Source: Microthrixaceae bacterium (GTDB lineage Bacteria; Actinomycetota; Acidimicrobiia; Acidimicrobiales; DATDAH01). Taken from it: 64,000 nt of DNA. The DNA lies in assembly GCA_020637195.1 (NCBI GenBank), contig JACJWK010000002.1, positions 1 to 64,000 of the forward strand. Direction: 5' to 3'. The notes beneath the pieces are model-generated. The model had not been told where the DNA came from, made no database searches, and saw only the letters and a program-made list of their open reading frames with translations. Both the position numbers and the translations under genes were made by a program. The first letter of the stretch is position 1. Each line of letters opens with the position of its first letter. Shown here in pieces: positions 17,276 through 26,104 of the stretch.

Positions 17276-18250
17276 GTGGCCGACCGGGACCTCCCGACCT
17301 TCGCCGACGTGCGGCGGGCCGCGGACCGCATCGCCCCGCACGCCCGGCGCACGCCGGTGATGACCAGCGCCTCGATCGACGAGCTCGCCGGCTGCCGGGT
17401 GCACTTCAAGGGTGAGCACCTCCAGCGGGCGGGTGCGTTCAAGTTCCGGGGGGCGACGAACGCGGTCCTCGCCCTCGACGACGCCACCGCCGCCCGAGGG
17501 GTGGCGGCGCACTCCTCGGGCAACCACGCCGCCGCGCTGGCCCTGGCGGCCCGCACCCGGGGCGTGCCCTGCCACGTGGTGATGCCGCGGGACGCCCCTC
17601 GAGCGAAGCGGGCGGCCACCGAGGCGTACGGCGCGACGGTCGTGCTGTGCGAGCCCACCCTCGAAGCGCGCGACGCCCGCCTCGCCGAGGTGATCGCCCG
17701 CACGGGAGCGGTCGAGATCCATCCCTACGACCGTCCCGCGGTGATCGCCGGGCAGGGCACCGCCGCCCTCGAGCTGCTCGCGGCGGTGCCCGCCATCGGC
17801 GCGGTGGTGGCCCCGGTCAGCGGAGGCGGCCTCCTGGCCGGCACCGCCATCGCCGCCCACGGCGTCGACCCCGTCGTGACTGTCTACGGCGCCGAGCCGG
17901 TGGCGGTCGACGACGCGGCCCGCTCCCTGGCGGCCGGGCGGCGCACGTCCGAGGGGAACACCACCTCGATCGCCGACGGGCTGCTGGCCGTGCTCAGCGA
18001 CCGCACCTTCGCCATCCTGCGGGCCCACGACGTCGGCATCGTCACCGTCACCGAGGACGAGATCGTCGACGCCATGGCCCTGCTGTACGGCCGGCTCAAG
18101 CAGGTGGTCGAGCCCAGCGGGGCCACCGCCCTGGCGGGGCTGCTCGCCCTCGCGCGGGCCGGCGCGGACCTGCCCGACGACGTCGGGGTGATCCTGTCGG
18201 GAGGCAACGTGGACCTCGACCGCCTGCCCTTCTGCGCCGCTCGGCGCTGA
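17276..18250 (+). CDS. PLP-dependent threonine dehydratase / serine racemase-like enzyme
   Basis: A 324-residue fold-type II PLP enzyme. The cofactor lysine lies in AFKFRGA, the substrate loop is SSGNHAAA, and the phosphate-binding glycine loop is PVSGGGLLAGTA. The C-terminal LSGGNVDL motif is also typical. It lacks the ACT regulatory domain of biosynthetic threonine deaminase (IlvA), so it is a catabolic-type deaminase or a serine/aspartate racemase-like protein. Start GTG 17276 is chosen because the conserved DVRRAADRI segment follows closely. It is downstream of trmO with a 14-base gap, probably co-transcribed. Confidence 0.88.
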   Translation: MADRDLPTFADVRRAADRIAPHARRTPVMTSASIDELAGCRVHFKGEHLQRAGAFKFRGATNAVLALDDATAARGVAAHSSGNHAAALALAARTRGVPCHVVMPRDAPRAKRAATEAYGATVVLCEPTLEARDARLAEVIARTGAVEIHPYDRPAVIAGQGTAALELLAAVPAIGAVVAPVSGGGLLAGTAIAAHGVDPVVTVYGAEPVAVDDAARSLAAGRRTSEGNTTSIADGLLAVLSDRTFAILRAHDVGIVTVTEDEIVDAMALLYGRLKQVVEPSGATALAGLLALARAGADLPDDVGVILSGGNVDLDRLPFCAARR

Positions 18251-18294
18251 CCGCCCCGTCGAGACCGCGCGTCCGGCGCTCCTAGGCTCGCCCC

Positions 18295-19206
18295 GTGGCA
18301 GTCGGCCGGTTCGCCCCCACGCCGTCGGGCGAGCTGCACCTCGGGAGCCTGCGCACCGCCGCCGCGGCCTGGTTGTTCGCCCGGCACGCCGGCAGCCGGT
18401 TCCTGCTCCGGGTGGAGGACCTCGACCCCACCATCAGCCGGCACGGCTTCGAGGCCGGCCAGCTCGCCGATCTGGAGGCCATCGGGCTCGACTGGGACGG
18501 GCCCGTCGTGCACCAGTCCGAACGGCGCGACCGGTACGACCGGGCGCTGGCCGAGCTGGTCGACCGGGGCCTCACCTACGAGTGCTACTGCACCCGCCGG
18601 GAGATCCGGGAGGCGAGCACGGCCCCGCACGTCCGTCCGGGCGCGTACCCCGGCACCTGCCGGGAGGCGGGTGCCCGCCGGGTCGCGGCCGCTCGGCGCG
18701 AAGGACGCCCACCGGCCGTGCGCCTGCGGGGCGCCGCCACCGTGGTCTCGATCACCGACGACGTGCACGGGACGGTGGAGGCCGCGGTCGACGACGTCGT
18801 GCTGCGCCGCAACGACGGCGTGGCCGCCTACAACCTCGCGGTGGTGGTGGACGACGCCGACCAGGGCGTCGAGCAGGTGGTCCGGGGCGCCGACCTGCTG
18901 GACGTCACCCCGACCCAGGCCCACCTCTGCGACCTGCTCGGCCTCGACCGGCCCCGCTGGGCCCACGTGCCGCTCGTGGTCGGCCCCGACGGCGCGCGCC
19001 TGGCCAAGCGCCACGGCTCGGTGACCCTGGCCGACCTCGCCCGCGACGGGCTGACCGCGTCGGACGTGGTGCGCTGGATCGGTCGGGGCCTCGGGGCGGA
19101 GGCACCGGCCCCGGGGGTGGCGGCGACCGTCGCCGACCTGCTCGGCGGCTTCGCTCCGGACCGGGTGCCGGCGACGGCGACCGCCGAGCTGCCCCGGCCG
19201 GGCTGA
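18295..19206 (+). CDS. gluQ: glutamyl-Q tRNA(Asp) synthetase
   Basis: A 303-residue truncated glutamyl-tRNA synthetase paralogue, without the anticodon-binding domain, which is the hallmark of GluQ-RS. It has the HIGH-like motif PTPSGELHLGSL at residues 8-19, the LRVEDLDP glutamate-binding segment, zinc-binding cysteines in YECYC and YPGTC, and the KMSKS-like RLAKRHGS. The enzyme attaches glutamate to queuosine in tRNA-Asp. GTG 18295 has TAGGCT exactly 6 bases upstream, suggesting a leaderless mRNA. The gene is well conserved. Confidence 0.93.
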   Translation: MAVGRFAPTPSGELHLGSLRTAAAAWLFARHAGSRFLLRVEDLDPTISRHGFEAGQLADLEAIGLDWDGPVVHQSERRDRYDRALAELVDRGLTYECYCTRREIREASTAPHVRPGAYPGTCREAGARRVAAARREGRPPAVRLRGAATVVSITDDVHGTVEAAVDDVVLRRNDGVAAYNLAVVVDDADQGVEQVVRGADLLDVTPTQAHLCDLLGLDRPRWAHVPLVVGPDGARLAKRHGSVTLADLARDGLTASDVVRWIGRGLGAEAPAPGVAATVADLLGGFAPDRVPATATAELPRPG

Positions 19207-19261
19207 CCGGCGGTCGGTACGCTGCCGGGGGCGGCGCGACGAGGGGGAGTCGGACCAGGCC

Positions 19262-20956
19262 ATGATCGAACGAGTCGGCAAGGGCGCGCTCTGGGCGTCG
19301 ATGGTGCTCGTCGTCGTCGCGGCCGTGCTGGCCGTGGTCATCCACCCCCGGTGGCTGTGGGCCGAGGTCGTCCTCGTGCCGGCCGTCGTCGTCGGCGTCT
19401 GGGACCTGGCCCAGACCCGGCACAGCATCCTGCGCAACTTCCCCGTGATCGGGCACTTCCGGTTCCTGCTCGAGGGTGTCGGACCGGAGCTGCACCAGTA
19501 CCTGGTCGAGAGCGACACCGACGGCCGTCCCTTCGACCGCGACACCCGGTCGCTCATCTACCAGCGGGCGAAGAGCGTCCCCGACAAGAAGCCCTTCGGC
19601 ACCGAGATCGACGTCTACGCCGCCGGCTACACCTGGCTGGCCCACTCGATCGCTCCCCGGCCCGTCCCCGACGACCCGGTCGCCGCGCTGCGGGTCGTGG
19701 TCGGCGGTGAGCAGTGCGACCAGCCCTACTCGCTGTCGGTGCTCAACATCTCGGCCATGAGCTTCGGGGCACTCGGCGGGCACGCCGTGCGGGCGATGAA
19801 CAAGGGCGCGAAGGAGGGTCACTTCGCCCACGACACCGGTGAGGGCGGCATCTCGCGCTACCACCGGGAGCACGGGGGCGACCTCATCTGGCAGATCGGG
19901 ACGGGCTACTTCGGGTGCCGGGCGCCGGACGGCACCTTCGACCCGGACCTGTTCGCGCGCACCGCCACCGACCCCCAGGTCAAGATGATCGAGATCAAGG
20001 TGTCGCAGGGCGCCAAGCCCGGGCACGGGGGCATCCTGCCCGCGGCCAAGGTCACCGACGAGATCGCCGAGGCCCGCCACGTCCCCGCCGGTCGGGACGT
20101 GTTCTCGCCGACCTACCACCAGGCCTTCTCCACCCCCGACGAGATGATCGACTTCGTCGTCACCCTCCGCGAGCTGTCCGAGGGCAAGCCCGTGGGCTTC
20201 AAGATCTGCATCGGCGATCCCCGCGAGTTCATCGCCATCGCCAAGGCGATGCTCGAGCGCGACACCTACCCGGACTTCGTCGTGGTGGACGGCGGCGAGG
20301 GCGGGACGGGGGCCGCGCCCCTCGAGTTCTCCGACCACCTGGGCATGCCGCTGGTGGAGGGGCTCATGCTCGTGCAGAACGTGCTGATCGGCGCCGGGAT
20401 CCGGGACCGGCTGCGGGTCGGGGCCAGCGGCAAGATGGTGACGGCCTCGGCCATCGCCCAGTCGATGGCCCTCGGCGCGGACTGGTGCAACTCGGCGCGC
20501 GCCTTCATGATGGCGGTCGGCTGCATCCAGGCCCAGCAGTGCCACACCAACCGCTGTCCCGTCGGGGTGGCCACCCAGGACGAGCGGCTGCAACGGGCGC
20601 TGGTGGTCGACGACAAGGCCACCCGGGTGCGGCAGTTCCACCACAACACCATCCACGCCCTGGCCGAGATCGTGGCCGCGATGGGCCTCGACCACCCCGG
20701 CCAGCTCGAGCCCGACCACGTGCTGCGGCGCATCGACCAGTCGAAGGTCATGACCTTCGGCGAGCTGCACCCGACGTTGGCGTCGGGGGCCTTCCTCGAC
20801 GGCACCGCGCCGGAGCGCTTCCAGCGGGCCTGGGACAACGCGCGGCGCGACCGCTTCCGGCCCGCGACGGGCCGCTACCACGGTGCCGAGCGCCAGGCCC
20901 CCCTCGCCGGGCCGCCCCGCGGGGCCCGCCTCACCCTGCCCGGCGACGCCGGCTGA
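19262..20956 (+). CDS. FMN-binding glutamate synthase-like protein with N-terminal membrane anchor
   Basis: The 564-residue product has one or two hydrophobic N-terminal segments (residues about 9-45). The rest matches the central FMN/Fe-S region of glutamate synthase: NISAMSFGALG, GEGGISRYH, MIEIKVSQGAKPGHGGILP and VVDGGEGGTGAAP. CIQAQQCHTNRC gives the C-x5-C-x4-C pattern of the GltS [3Fe-4S] cluster. The glutaminase and C-terminal domains of GltB are missing, so it is a stand-alone FMN-binding domain protein whose true reaction is uncertain. ATG 19262 follows GAGGGGGAG, and TACGCT about 40 bases upstream may be -10. Confidence 0.9.
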   Translation: MIERVGKGALWASMVLVVVAAVLAVVIHPRWLWAEVVLVPAVVVGVWDLAQTRHSILRNFPVIGHFRFLLEGVGPELHQYLVESDTDGRPFDRDTRSLIYQRAKSVPDKKPFGTEIDVYAAGYTWLAHSIAPRPVPDDPVAALRVVVGGEQCDQPYSLSVLNISAMSFGALGGHAVRAMNKGAKEGHFAHDTGEGGISRYHREHGGDLIWQIGTGYFGCRAPDGTFDPDLFARTATDPQVKMIEIKVSQGAKPGHGGILPAAKVTDEIAEARHVPAGRDVFSPTYHQAFSTPDEMIDFVVTLRELSEGKPVGFKICIGDPREFIAIAKAMLERDTYPDFVVVDGGEGGTGAAPLEFSDHLGMPLVEGLMLVQNVLIGAGIRDRLRVGASGKMVTASAIAQSMALGADWCNSARAFMMAVGCIQAQQCHTNRCPVGVATQDERLQRALVVDDKATRVRQFHHNTIHALAEIVAAMGLDHPGQLEPDHVLRRIDQSKVMTFGELHPTLASGAFLDGTAPERFQRAWDNARRDRFRPATGRYHGAERQAPLAGPPRGARLTLPGDAG

Positions 20957-20957
20957 C

Positions 20958-20986
20958 GCGGCGCCGGCGTGGCCCGCCGGCGCCGC
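20958..20986. terminator. bidirectional terminator-like hairpin
   Basis: GCGGCGCCGGC and GCCGGCGCCGC form a perfect 11-bp stem with a 7-base loop. It lies one base after the stop of the plus-strand flavoprotein gene and 4 bases beyond the stop of the convergent dioxygenase-like gene. Confidence 0.65.
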
Positions 20987-20990
20987 GGCG

Positions 20991-22232
20991 TCAATCGAAC
21001 ACGTGGCCGTGCTCGTAGCGCTCGTCGGCGCCGGCGGCCTCGGTGAGCGCGGCGACGTTCGAGCGGGTGAAGAACCCCTCGTAGCCGTGGCAGCGCTCGA
21101 CGTACTCGGTGATGAGCAGCGAGTAGCGGCTCGACTTCGAGAAGATCTGCTTCAGGTTGGGGTCGTCCTTGCACTCGCCGACGACGTGCGCGAGGAACGC
21201 CGTGCCGAGCGCCGCGAGCTGACCGACGACGAAGTCCACGTTCTTCTCGCCCCCGACGTCGCCGTCGGCCACCTCGTACGCCATGTGGTGCATGCGGCGG
21301 CCGAAGTTGCGCACGAAGTCCTCGGTGGGCATGGGCCGACCCTCGAACGAGTTCACGAAGGCGGGCGTGTTGTTGGCGGTGAACACCCGGGCGGGTGACA
21401 CCTTGTCGTCGTGGACCGACGGGCTGCGGGTGACGTTGGTCGAGGAGTTCATCTCGTCGATGTTGTAGGCGCCCCAGAAGTAGTACGGGACCATCGTCAG
21501 GTACTCGAGGATGGCGTCCTCCCGGTCGGCGGCGAGGATGCGTGTGGCCATGTGGTCGAGGCCCTTCACCCGATCGGCGATCCCGTGCTCGGCCTGGAGC
21601 CGGGCCGCTCCGTCGAGCACCTCCCGCTCCGCCGGGGTCAGCGTGAGCCGTTCACCGAGGCCCACCGCGTCGAGGTCGTCGAGGTCGACGTCCACGTACC
21701 CCACCCGGTTGTAGGTGTAGTCGGACAGGAAGCTGAACAGGAGGTGGTCGGTGGCGTAGAGGGGAGCCTCGGCGTCGTCGGCGTACACGAAGCGGATCGA
21801 CTGCGGCTCGAGGGCGGCGCGCACCGCGTCGAGGTCCGTGGCGCGGTAGATCTCGCCGACGTAGCGGGCGTTGGCCTTGGCCGCCGCCAGCGGGTACAGC
21901 CGGTTGAAGCGGGTGCCCTGGTCCTCGTAGGTGGGCGACAGCGGCTCGATCACCACGAGGCGCGGGAACGCCGGATCGGACCGGAGCAGGAACACCTTGT
22001 GGGTGTCGGTGAGCCGGGCCTCGGTGAGGCGGTACGGCCCCATCACCGCCAGCTCCGCCAGGTACGGCACGGCGTCGCCGTGCTCGACCTGGATCACCAC
22101 GCCGGCCATGTGGCCCACCAGGTCGTCGAGCCCGCAGGCGGCCCGACGCTCGTAGATGCGCGGCAGGTACTCCTCGAAGAACCGGGAGTTCTCCTTGTCC
22201 CCCTTGGGCCGGTAGGTGGCGAGGTCGATCAT
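20991..22232 (-). CDS. VOC-superfamily, 4-hydroxyphenylpyruvate dioxygenase-like protein
   Basis: A 413-residue protein with two VOC-like halves. Three positions look like the HPPD iron triad: GLDHMATRI (first His), RMHHMAYEV (second His) and LLITEYVERCHGYEGFF (Glu, with the HPPD-like ...E-x-x-x-R-x-G-x-x-G-F run). Unlike normal HPPD it contains YYFWGAYNIDEMNSSTNVTRS and other segments I do not recognise, so the substrate may not be 4-hydroxyphenylpyruvate. Start ATG 22232 has AGGAGCG upstream. It is the distal gene of a minus-strand aromatic-type cluster, 60 bases after the NDH-2 gene. Confidence 0.7.
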   Translation of the reverse strand: MIDLATYRPKGDKENSRFFEEYLPRIYERRAACGLDDLVGHMAGVVIQVEHGDAVPYLAELAVMGPYRLTEARLTDTHKVFLLRSDPAFPRLVVIEPLSPTYEDQGTRFNRLYPLAAAKANARYVGEIYRATDLDAVRAALEPQSIRFVYADDAEAPLYATDHLLFSFLSDYTYNRVGYVDVDLDDLDAVGLGERLTLTPAEREVLDGAARLQAEHGIADRVKGLDHMATRILAADREDAILEYLTMVPYYFWGAYNIDEMNSSTNVTRSPSVHDDKVSPARVFTANNTPAFVNSFEGRPMPTEDFVRNFGRRMHHMAYEVADGDVGGEKNVDFVVGQLAALGTAFLAHVVGECKDDPNLKQIFSKSSRYSLLITEYVERCHGYEGFFTRSNVAALTEAAGADERYEHGHVFD

Positions 22233-22292
22233 GGTCCGCTCCTGGACGGTGGGTGGATGGGTCGGGGTCGGCGGGCCCGGCGCGCGGGCCGG

Positions 22293-23579
22293 TCAGGAGC
22301 CGGCGTCGTCCCAGTCGATCCCGTCGGTGGACTCGACGATCGACGGCGCCCGGTTCTTGGTGAAGTAGTCCCACGCCCACGAGACGAAGAGGTCGACCCG
22401 CTCGCGGGTGCCGCTCATCAACAGCGCGTGCACGCCGAGCCAGGCGGTGAAGGCGAGGTGGCCGTGCAGCTCGTGGCGGTGGGCGCCGAGCTCGGCGATC
22501 GCCGCGTTGCGGCCGATCATTGCCATGATCCCCTTGTCGTGGTACCGGAACGGCTCGGTGTCGCGGCCCGCGGCGTGGCGGCGGATGTTGTGGCCCGCGT
22601 GCGTGCCGGCCTGCAGCGCCACCGACCCCAGCTGCGGGAGCACGGTCCCGTCGTGGTCGGCGATCTGTGCCACGTCGCCGATCGCGTACACGCGGGGGTG
22701 GCCGACGAGGGTGAGGTCGGCGGCGGTGGCGAGCCGTGGCCCGCGGCCCGTGGTCAGCTCGTCGGCGAGGCCCAGGGGCGTGGGGGAGACCCCACCGGCC
22801 CACACCACGCACCGGGTGGGGATCGAGGTGCCGTCGGCGAGCTCGACCCGGTCGGCGTGGACCGCGGCGACGCCCCGACCCAGCCAGAGCTCTACGCCGC
22901 GGTCCTCGAGGACACGGGCGACGTACTCGTGGGCCGACTCGGAGAAGGGGCGCAGCAGGGCCTCGCCGTGGTCCACCACGACCACGCGGGCCGCCGTGGC
23001 GACGTCCAGGTCGTGGAAGCGGGCGGCCAGGACGTCGTCGACGAGGTCGATGAGCGCGCCCGCGGTCTCGACCCCGGTGGGCCCGCCCCCCACGATCACG
23101 AAGGTGAGGGCGCCCTGCTCGATCACCTCGGGGGTGGTGTCGGCCTCCTCGAACAGCTCGAACACCCGGTCGCGCAGGCGGGTGGCGTCGCGCAGCGCGT
23201 ACAGGGGCAGCGCGTGCTCGTCGGCGCCGGGCACCCCGAAGAAGTTCGGGCCGGTCCCCGCCGCCAGCACGAGGTAGTCGCCGGAGAACTCGGCACCCTC
23301 GGCGGTGGACACCGTCCTCGTGGCCGGGTCGACGTGGGTGACGGTGGCCTTCTTGACCGTCACCCGCGGGTGCTTGCGGAACAGGTCGCGGAGCGGGGTG
23401 GCCACGTCGGCGGGGGAGGCCTGCGCGGTGGCCACCTGGTAGAGCAGCGGCTGGAACTGGTGGAAGTTGTTGCGGTCGATCAGCGTGACGTCGACGTCGT
23501 GCTCCGCCAGCGCCTTGGCGCACCCGACGCCGGCGAAGCCCCCGCCCACGATGACCACGGACGGGTTGGGCTCGGCCAC
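22293..23579 (-). CDS. type II NADH:quinone oxidoreductase-like FAD protein
   Basis: A 428-residue two-dinucleotide-binding-domain flavoprotein: FAD motif IVGGGFAGVGCAKAL at the N-terminus, NAD motif VGGGPTGVETAGAL in the middle, and AIGDVAQI plus VLPQLGSVALQAG typical of NDH-2. The C-terminal WLGVHALLMSG and SWAWDYFTKNR form the amphipathic membrane-binding end. It would pass electrons from NADH to quinone without pumping protons. GTG 23579 (MAEPNPSVV) is selected, directly before the FAD motif. It lies between the HPPD-like gene and an MBL-fold gene, so it may recycle NADH made by ring degradation. Confidence 0.9.
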   Translation of the reverse strand: MAEPNPSVVIVGGGFAGVGCAKALAEHDVDVTLIDRNNFHQFQPLLYQVATAQASPADVATPLRDLFRKHPRVTVKKATVTHVDPATRTVSTAEGAEFSGDYLVLAAGTGPNFFGVPGADEHALPLYALRDATRLRDRVFELFEEADTTPEVIEQGALTFVIVGGGPTGVETAGALIDLVDDVLAARFHDLDVATAARVVVVDHGEALLRPFSESAHEYVARVLEDRGVELWLGRGVAAVHADRVELADGTSIPTRCVVWAGGVSPTPLGLADELTTGRGPRLATAADLTLVGHPRVYAIGDVAQIADHDGTVLPQLGSVALQAGTHAGHNIRRHAAGRDTEPFRYHDKGIMAMIGRNAAIAELGAHRHELHGHLAFTAWLGVHALLMSGTRERVDLFVSWAWDYFTKNRAPSIVESTDGIDWDDAGS

Positions 23580-23613
23580 GACCGAAGCTTGGCACGCGGG
23601 GCGAGGGTGCGGG

Positions 23614-24366
23614 TCAGGGCCCGTGCTCGCCAAGGAGCGCGGGCAGCACGGGATCGTGGCCGAAGACGAGCGTCGTGCCGGTCGCCTCCCGGCGGGCGAA
23701 GTCCCGCAGCACGGCGCGCTGGCGATCGAGGTCCCACCCGAACGCCGGCAGCGCCATGGCCTCCAGCGAGGCCCGCAGGTAGCAGGCGTCCGCGGTGAGC
23801 AGGACGTCGCCGGTGTCGAGTCGCACGAGCAGCGACTGGTGGCCCGGGGTGTGCCCGAAGGTGGGCAGGCACACGACCCGACCGTCCCCGAACAGGTCGT
23901 GCTCGCCGTCGACGAGCTCGAGGTCCTGGCCGGTGTCCCAGTCGGCGTGGGCGTAGCCGCTGCCCTCCTCGTCGCGGGCGTGCTCCCACTCGCGGCGCTG
24001 CACGACGATGCGGGCGTCCCCGACGAGCGACGTGCCGCCGGCGTGGTCGAAGTGCAGGTGCGAGCAGACGACCCGGTCGATGGTGGTGGGGTCCACGCCG
24101 ACCCCGACGAGGCGGGCGTGGACGTCGTCGTCCTCCGTGTACTCGATGCGGAAGAGGTCGGCGACGCCGCCGAGGTGCCCCCGCGCGTCGTCGCGCACGT
24201 CAGGGTGCATGCCGGTGTCGAACAGCACGGTGCCGCCGGGGTGGTGGACCACGAAGGCCCACACCTGGAGGTCGAGGTCGCCGGCCATGCCCTCGACGAA
24301 GCCGGCCGCATCGCTGCGCAGCACCCCGCAGCGCAGGGGACGGATCGAGAGGCCCTCGGTGGTCAT
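23614..24366 (-). CDS. MBL-fold metallohydrolase (lactonase AttM/AiiA-like)
   Basis: The 250-residue protein carries the dizinc motif SHLHFDHAGG (HxHxDH). Further metal ligands lie in FGHTPGHQSLL and the C-terminal VFGHDP, and TADACY has the bridging aspartate. The spacing resembles N-acyl-homoserine-lactone and other lactone hydrolases. In this cluster it may open a lactone produced by ring cleavage. ATG 24366 lies 6 bases after TACCGT on the minus strand, so the gene may have its own leaderless promoter. Confidence 0.87.
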   Translation of the reverse strand: MTTEGLSIRPLRCGVLRSDAAGFVEGMAGDLDLQVWAFVVHHPGGTVLFDTGMHPDVRDDARGHLGGVADLFRIEYTEDDDVHARLVGVGVDPTTIDRVVCSHLHFDHAGGTSLVGDARIVVQRREWEHARDEEGSGYAHADWDTGQDLELVDGEHDLFGDGRVVCLPTFGHTPGHQSLLVRLDTGDVLLTADACYLRASLEAMALPAFGWDLDRQRAVLRDFARREATGTTLVFGHDPVLPALLGEHGP

Positions 24367-24408
24367 GGCCGGACGGTACCGAATCGGGGTCGAGGCCGGG
24401 GCGGGAGC

Positions 24409-26103
24409 TCAGCCGAACGCGGTCGTGAACGCGGCGGAGAGCGCCGCGGCGGGATCGGCCGGCGGTGCGTCGCTCCGCCAGGCCACGTGCTGGTCCGGTC
24501 GCACGAGCAGCGCCCCGCCGTCACCGAGGGCGGCGAGGGCCCGCCACTCGTCGCTCACCACCGCGTCCTCGCCGAGCCGCACGTGGTGGACCGGCGCGGC
24601 GAGCCGCGTGGCGGCCTCCCCCCAGGCCTCGTGGGCGCCGGCGGTGATCAGGGTGAGTCCCTCCGCGGGGACGAGGTCGAGCGTCGAGCGTCCGTCGGCC
24701 AGCCAGCCGTGGGGCAGGCGGGCCCCCACCTCGCCCCGGGGAGCGAACCGCCGCGGATCGTCGATCGGCGCGGGCGGCTCGCCGTCGCGGGCGAGGGCCC
24801 CGTCGGCGTAGACGTAGCCGAGCTGGAGCCCGAGCATGTCGAAGTGGGTGGCCTGCGCCTGCACGGCGGCGTCGATCGCGGGGCGGCGGGCGGGGTCGGC
24901 GAGCACGGCGGCGAGGTCGCCGCCGGTGGTGCCGGCCTGCACGCCCAGGGCCTCGTAGAGGTGGATCATCTCGAGCGCGTTCGTCGTGCTCTGGTGGCAG
25001 TTGGCCTGCGCGACGGGTCGCCGCTCGGTCTCGTACGTCCCGAGCAGGGCCGGCGACGCCCATCCGTCCTCGACCGCGTGCAGCTTCCACGCCAGGTTGT
25101 GGACGTCGGCGACGCCGGTGTTGAGCCCCATCCCGCCGGTGGGCGGGAAGCGGTGGGCGGCGTCGCCGATCAGGAAGGCCCGGCCCTCGCGCAGGTGCTC
25201 GGCGACCTGGGCGGTCATGTGCCAGGTGCCGGCGCCGACGACGTCGACGGTGGCCTCGTCGTCGCCGATCGCGGCGCGCAGGATCGCGGTGCACCGCTCG
25301 TCGTCGTAGTCCCGCGCGGACTCGGCGTCGGGGTCGAAAGCGACCATGAAGACCCACTCGCGGTCGAGGTCGTGGGCGACGAACGTGCCCTGGGCCTCGG
25401 GGGCCATCACGAAGTGCAGCACCCCGAGGCGATCGGCCACGTAGGGGCGCAGGTTCGCCTTCGCGTGGATCGCCACGAAGCTCTGGATGCGGGCGGGGCC
25501 GTCCATGGGGATGCCGAGCCACTTGCGCACCCCGCTGCCGGCGCCATCGGCGCCCAGCAGGTAGGCGCTGCGCACCGTGGTCTCGGCGCCCGTCGTGCGA
25601 TCGCGGACCACCGACGTCACGCCGTCGGCGTCCTGGGTCGCCGAGACCCACTCGGTGCCGTAGCGGAGGTCGACCGCGGGCCCGAGTCCCTGGGCGAGGA
25701 GCGGCTCGAGGCGGTGCTGGCTGATGTTGCGCAGCGGGGTGGGGGTGTGGGCGAGGCACTCGTCGCCCTGACGCTCGAAGGGCAGGCGCCCGATGAGCTC
25801 GCCGCCCAGGTGGGTCACGAAGTTGACGTGGCCGGCGTCGGCGGGGTCCGTGGCGATGGCCGCCAGGGCGTCCCCGTCGACGCCGGCCTGTCGGAGGATC
25901 TCGAGGGTGCGGGCGTTGACGACGTGCGCCGCCGGGTCGCGCTGGGGGCCGTCCCGACGCTCGACGACCAGGCAGCGCCGGCCGGCGCCCGCGAGCAGCC
26001 GGGCCGCGGTCAGGCCGACCGGGCCCGCGCCCACGATCAGCACCGTCGTGTGGGCCCCGTCGGGGGCGGGCGTTGGGGTCGCGGCGGTGGGCGTGGCGCT
26101 CAT
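24409..26103 (-). CDS. FAD-dependent aromatic monooxygenase (PheA/TfdB type)
   Basis: A 564-residue flavoprotein hydroxylase. The ADP-binding motif is LIVGAGPVGLTAARLL at the N-terminus, a DG motif lies in GADGAGSGVR, and the second FAD motif is FLIGDAAHRFPPTGGMGLN near residue 300. The C-terminal thioredoxin-like domain of the phenol 2-monooxygenase family is present (DLVPAEGLTLIT). These enzymes insert one oxygen ortho to a phenolic OH using NAD(P)H and O2. It starts at ATG 26103, 1 base after the SDR stop, and so is in the same transcript as the SDR and VOC genes. Confidence 0.92.
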   Translation of the reverse strand: MSATPTAATPTPAPDGAHTTVLIVGAGPVGLTAARLLAGAGRRCLVVERRDGPQRDPAAHVVNARTLEILRQAGVDGDALAAIATDPADAGHVNFVTHLGGELIGRLPFERQGDECLAHTPTPLRNISQHRLEPLLAQGLGPAVDLRYGTEWVSATQDADGVTSVVRDRTTGAETTVRSAYLLGADGAGSGVRKWLGIPMDGPARIQSFVAIHAKANLRPYVADRLGVLHFVMAPEAQGTFVAHDLDREWVFMVAFDPDAESARDYDDERCTAILRAAIGDDEATVDVVGAGTWHMTAQVAEHLREGRAFLIGDAAHRFPPTGGMGLNTGVADVHNLAWKLHAVEDGWASPALLGTYETERRPVAQANCHQSTTNALEMIHLYEALGVQAGTTGGDLAAVLADPARRPAIDAAVQAQATHFDMLGLQLGYVYADGALARDGEPPAPIDDPRRFAPRGEVGARLPHGWLADGRSTLDLVPAEGLTLITAGAHEAWGEAATRLAAPVHHVRLGEDAVVSDEWRALAALGDGGALLVRPDQHVAWRSDAPPADPAAALSAAFTTAFG

Positions 26104-26104
26104 G

